DNA of 9,227 nucleotides from PVC group bacterium. Its GTDB lineage: Bacteria > Verrucomicrobiota > Kiritimatiellia > UBA8416 > PXDI01. Below, piece by piece: positions 6,771-9,227 of this stretch (position 1 is its first letter; each line of letters starts with the position of its first letter). A model generated the notes under the pieces. That model did not search any database, had not been told where the DNA came from, and saw nothing but the letters and a program-made list of their open reading frames with translations. The stretch is from NCBI GenBank assembly GCA_003565095.1, contig PXDI01000097.1, positions 1 through 9,227 of the forward strand. Reading direction: 5' to 3'. The translations under genes were made by a program, and so were the position numbers.

Positions 6771-9227
6771 ATGCAACAAGAGAAACAGTCATTTCTGACG
6801 GGGATTGTCGCTTCATTTGTCAGCGGCAATCTGGTTCCAGCGCTGATTTTCATGTCACTGGTGGCCGGACTGATCGCCCTGCTGGCAACTCCGCGTGAGG
6901 AGGAGCCGCAAATTGTCGTACCGATGGCCGATATTATTGTCGAGTATCCCGGCGGCAGCCCGGAACAGGTTGAAAAACTGGTTGCATCACGGCTTGAGCG
7001 CTATCTCTATCAGATCGACGGGGTCGAATATGTCTATTCGGTATCGCGCCCGGGAATGGCCATCGTAACTGTGCGGTTTTTTGTCGGCGAGAACCGTGAA
7101 GAAAGCCTTATAAAGCTGCATAATCAGCTTGCGCGTAATATTGACCGGGTAACGCCGGGAATCACCGGATGGATCGTCAAGCCGGTTGAGATTGATGATG
7201 TGCCGATCGTGGCAGTCACATTGTATGGAAAGGAACACTGCGCCTATGAGTTGCGGCGGGTGGCCGAGGAGGTGGCCTCCAAGCTGCAGCATGTGCGCGA
7301 CAGCGCACTCGTCACCATTCACGGCGGCCGCCGCCGGGTTATCAACATTTATCCCGATCCGGAACGCATGTCCGCCTACCGCTTGTCGTTTGAGGATATT
7401 GCCGGCGCGGTGCGGGCTTCGAATGTAACGCTGGAAAGCGGTGCTTTTGACCGGGCCAACACCCGCATCAAGGTGCAGGCCGGACCGCTGCTGCGCGATG
7501 CCGCGGAACTTGAGGCATTAACCGTCGGCATGACCGCGGACCGTCCGGTTTACCTGCGCGACATTGCCGCAGTGCTTGACGGTCCCGACGAAATTGAGTC
7601 CTACAGCCGTTTTGGACTTGGCCCGGCTGACCCGGACGGGGCGGATGCTGATTCGATCCCGGCAGCAACAGTGGCGGTGGCAAAAAAGAAGGGCAGCAAC
7701 GCAGTCCAGGTCAGCCGCCGTATTCAGGAGACACTTGCCGGACTTGAGGGCAACATTATTCCCGGTGGGGTGAATTACCGCATCACCCGCGATTACGGTG
7801 AAACCGCCAACGAAAAGGTCAATGATCTGGTACAAAGTCTGGCACTGGCGATTCTTACAGTAATTGCACTGCTGGCATTAACCATGAGCTGGCGTGAAGG
7901 CATCATCGTGGCCATCGCTGTGCCGGTGGCATATTCATTGACGCTGCTGATGAACATGCTGATGGGCTTTACCATCAATCGGGTGACCCTCTTTGCGCTG
8001 ATTCTGGCGATGGGCCTGCTGGTGGACGATCCGATCGCCGGAGTGGAAAACATTGAACGCCATCTGCGCTCAGGCAAAGAACCGCGCACCAGGGCGGTGA
8101 TTAAAGCCATGCAGGAAATCATGGCGCCGATTATTCTTTCTACACTGGCGATTATTGTCGCGTTTACCCCGATGTTTTTTATCAGCGGCATGATGGGACC
8201 GTACATGATGCCGATGGCGTTGAATGTGCCGGTAACCGTCGCCATGTCAACCGTTGTGGCGCTGACGATTACCCCATGGCTGGCGAAAACCCTGCTGAAA
8301 CCCAAAAGCGGCACGGATTGCGATGTTACCGATATTACGCAAACCGGGATATATCACGCCTACTGCACCGTACTGACTAAGTTTGTTGACTCGCGCCGCA
8401 ACACCTGGCTGCTGCTGGGCGGAATCGGCTTGGCGATGCTGCTGGCGGTGGCATTGGCGCTGACCGGGGCCGTCCCGCTGAAAATGCTGCCGTTTGACAA
8501 CAAAAACGAGTTCCAGATTCTGGTGGATATGCCCGAAGGCACAACACTGGAAACCACCGATAAAGTTGTGCGCGACCTTGAAACCTACCTGCGCGGTCTG
8601 CCGGAGGCGGTCGATTATTCCGCGACGGTCGGCGAGAGTTCACCGATGGATTTTAACGGCATGGTGCGGCATTACTATATGCGACAGGGGGCGCATCTGG
8701 CTGATGTGCGGGTAAACCTGGCCCATCGCAAACGCCGTGCCGCCGACAGTCATGCGATTGTGCTGCGCCTGCGCTATGCCGTCGCCGCCATCGCCGCGCG
8801 CACCGGGGCTGTCCTCAAGCTGGTCGAGATCCCGCCGGGCCCCCCCGTCCTCGCTACGGTCGTCGCGGAGGTCTACGGGGCGGCGCATCACGACTACGAC
8901 ACCCTCCTGTCGGCCGCGCGCGAGGTCAAGGCGCGTATGGCCGAGGAACCCGGCCTCGTGGATCTCGACAGCACGATCGAGGCGACGCGCCCGCACCTGT
9001 TCTTCGAGACCGACCGCGCGAAGGCCGGCCGCAATGGCATCGCGGTCGCCACCGTGGCCGACACCCTGCAGCTCGCGCTGGATGGACGCATGGCCGGGCT
9101 CGTGCACGATCCCAACGAGCGCAACGAACTGCCGATCGTGCTGCGCCTGCCGCGCGCCGACCGCTCATCGGCGGCGGCGCTGGCCGCCATCCCCGTGGCC
9201 GGACGCGAAGGCAATCGCGTCCAGCTC
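6771..9227 (+). CDS. RND efflux transporter permease, cut by the right edge
   Basis: The proton-driven inner-membrane pump of the tripartite system. The window holds 819 codons, against about 1,020-1,100 for the family, so the C-terminal helices are missing. Seen: TM1 (about 21-40); a first porter domain with PQIVVPMADIIVEYPGGSPEQVE (about 47-69) and DGVEYVYSVSRPGM; a second porter part up to about 340 with DDVPIVAVTLYG and VAVAKKKGSNAVQV; TM2-TM6 (about 350-530), including TM4 with LLVDDPIAGVENIERH; TM7 near 550-570; and the second large periplasmic region with EIPPGPPVLATVVAEVYG. Asp419 and Asp420 match the proton-relay aspartates Asp407/Asp408 of AcrB by recalled alignment. A proline follows where AcrB has alanine, as in one HAE-like subgroup. 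Substrate is unknown. GGAG lies eight bases before the ATG, 21 bases after the adaptor stop. Base composition changes sharply from about residue 664 onwards (see the separate entry). Confidence 0.93.
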   Translation, partial: MQQEKQSFLTGIVASFVSGNLVPALIFMSLVAGLIALLATPREEEPQIVVPMADIIVEYPGGSPEQVEKLVASRLERYLYQIDGVEYVYSVSRPGMAIVTVRFFVGENREESLIKLHNQLARNIDRVTPGITGWIVKPVEIDDVPIVAVTLYGKEHCAYELRRVAEEVASKLQHVRDSALVTIHGGRRRVINIYPDPERMSAYRLSFEDIAGAVRASNVTLESGAFDRANTRIKVQAGPLLRDAAELEALTVGMTADRPVYLRDIAAVLDGPDEIESYSRFGLGPADPDGADADSIPAATVAVAKKKGSNAVQVSRRIQETLAGLEGNIIPGGVNYRITRDYGETANEKVNDLVQSLALAILTVIALLALTMSWREGIIVAIAVPVAYSLTLLMNMLMGFTINRVTLFALILAMGLLVDDPIAGVENIERHLRSGKEPRTRAVIKAMQEIMAPIILSTLAIIVAFTPMFFISGMMGPYMMPMALNVPVTVAMSTVVALTITPWLAKTLLKPKSGTDCDVTDITQTGIYHAYCTVLTKFVDSRRNTWLLLGGIGLAMLLAVALALTGAVPLKMLPFDNKNEFQILVDMPEGTTLETTDKVVRDLETYLRGLPEAVDYSATVGESSPMDFNGMVRHYYMRQGAHLADVRVNLAHRKRRAADSHAIVLRLRYAVAAIAARTGAVLKLVEIPPGPPVLATVVAEVYGAAHHDYDTLLSAAREVKARMAEEPGLVDLDSTIEATRPHLFFETDRAKAGRNGIAVATVADTLQLALDGRMAGLVHDPNERNELPIVLRLPRADRSSAAALAAIPVAGREGNRVQL
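8761..9227 (+). other. high-GC tail within the RND pump gene
   Basis: By hand count, 8761-9227 is about 73% GC against about 59% for 8401-8760. Codons 8814-9227 end in G or C in 124 of 138 cases (about 90%), against 84 of 120 (70%) for 8400-8759. Leucine codon CTC occurs eight times in the tail and is rare before. The frame is unbroken, and the protein keeps family-like motifs such as IPPGPPVL. The change lies between about 8757 and 8815. It indicates sequence of different origin, by recombination or by a false assembly join. Confidence 0.75.

Noticed and set aside
8840..8846. Run of seven C that could hide a sequencing frameshift
   Set aside because: The pump frame reads through with family-like residues on both sides, so the length appears correct.
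8640..9107. 155-codon open frame on the minus strand in the high-GC tail
   Set aside because: High GC makes stop codons rare in all frames; the forward pump frame has clear family motifs, so this is a shadow.
1..9227. CRISPR arrays, insertion sequences, tRNA/rRNA genes, phage or defence genes
   Set aside because: No spaced direct repeats, transposase-like frames, terminal inverted repeats or RNA gene signatures were seen.

Overview
The window is ordinary chromosomal sequence from a Gram-negative bacterium. It carries six protein-coding genes: two on the minus strand (left) and four on the plus strand (right). The outer-membrane TolC-type protein and the RND efflux system show that the cell has two membranes. 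GC content is moderate over most of the window. The degenerate G(A/T)GT hexamer repeat and the overall gene style faintly suggest a member of the Kiritimatiellota/Verrucomicrobiota/Lentisphaerota group. That is only an impression, and no marker gene is present to settle it.

Left part (1-2789, minus strand): positions 1-271 hold no gene I can support, only a weak hairpin plus T-tract that could end minus-strand transcription. Next comes nadB (L-aspartate oxidase, the first enzyme of de novo NAD synthesis), with all key active-site residues present. About 70 bases upstream of it, on the same strand, is a small membrane protein with two copies of a DUF3592-type domain. The two may be co-transcribed. 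Neither nadA nor nadC is in view.

Middle (2790-4360): a 245-base divergent spacer leads to an Ldh2-family NAD(P)-dependent 2-hydroxyacid dehydrogenase with a very clear ribosome binding site. After it, a 210-base spacer holds a degenerate 6-base tandem repeat, a strong GC-rich hairpin and a possible promoter.

Right part (4361-9227, plus strand): a compact tripartite efflux operon in the order outer-membrane channel, periplasmic adaptor (probably a lipoprotein) and RND inner-membrane pump, with gaps of 13 and 21 bases. Together they would form an envelope-spanning, proton-driven exporter of unknown substrate. The pump gene runs off the right edge after 819 codons.

The most notable signal lies inside the pump gene. 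From about position 8760 to the end, GC rises from about 59% to about 73%, and third-position GC from about 70% to about 90% (hand counts). The reading frame stays open and the protein stays in family. This is either a recombinant (mosaic) gene or a chimeric assembly join. I found no clearly new biological system in the window.
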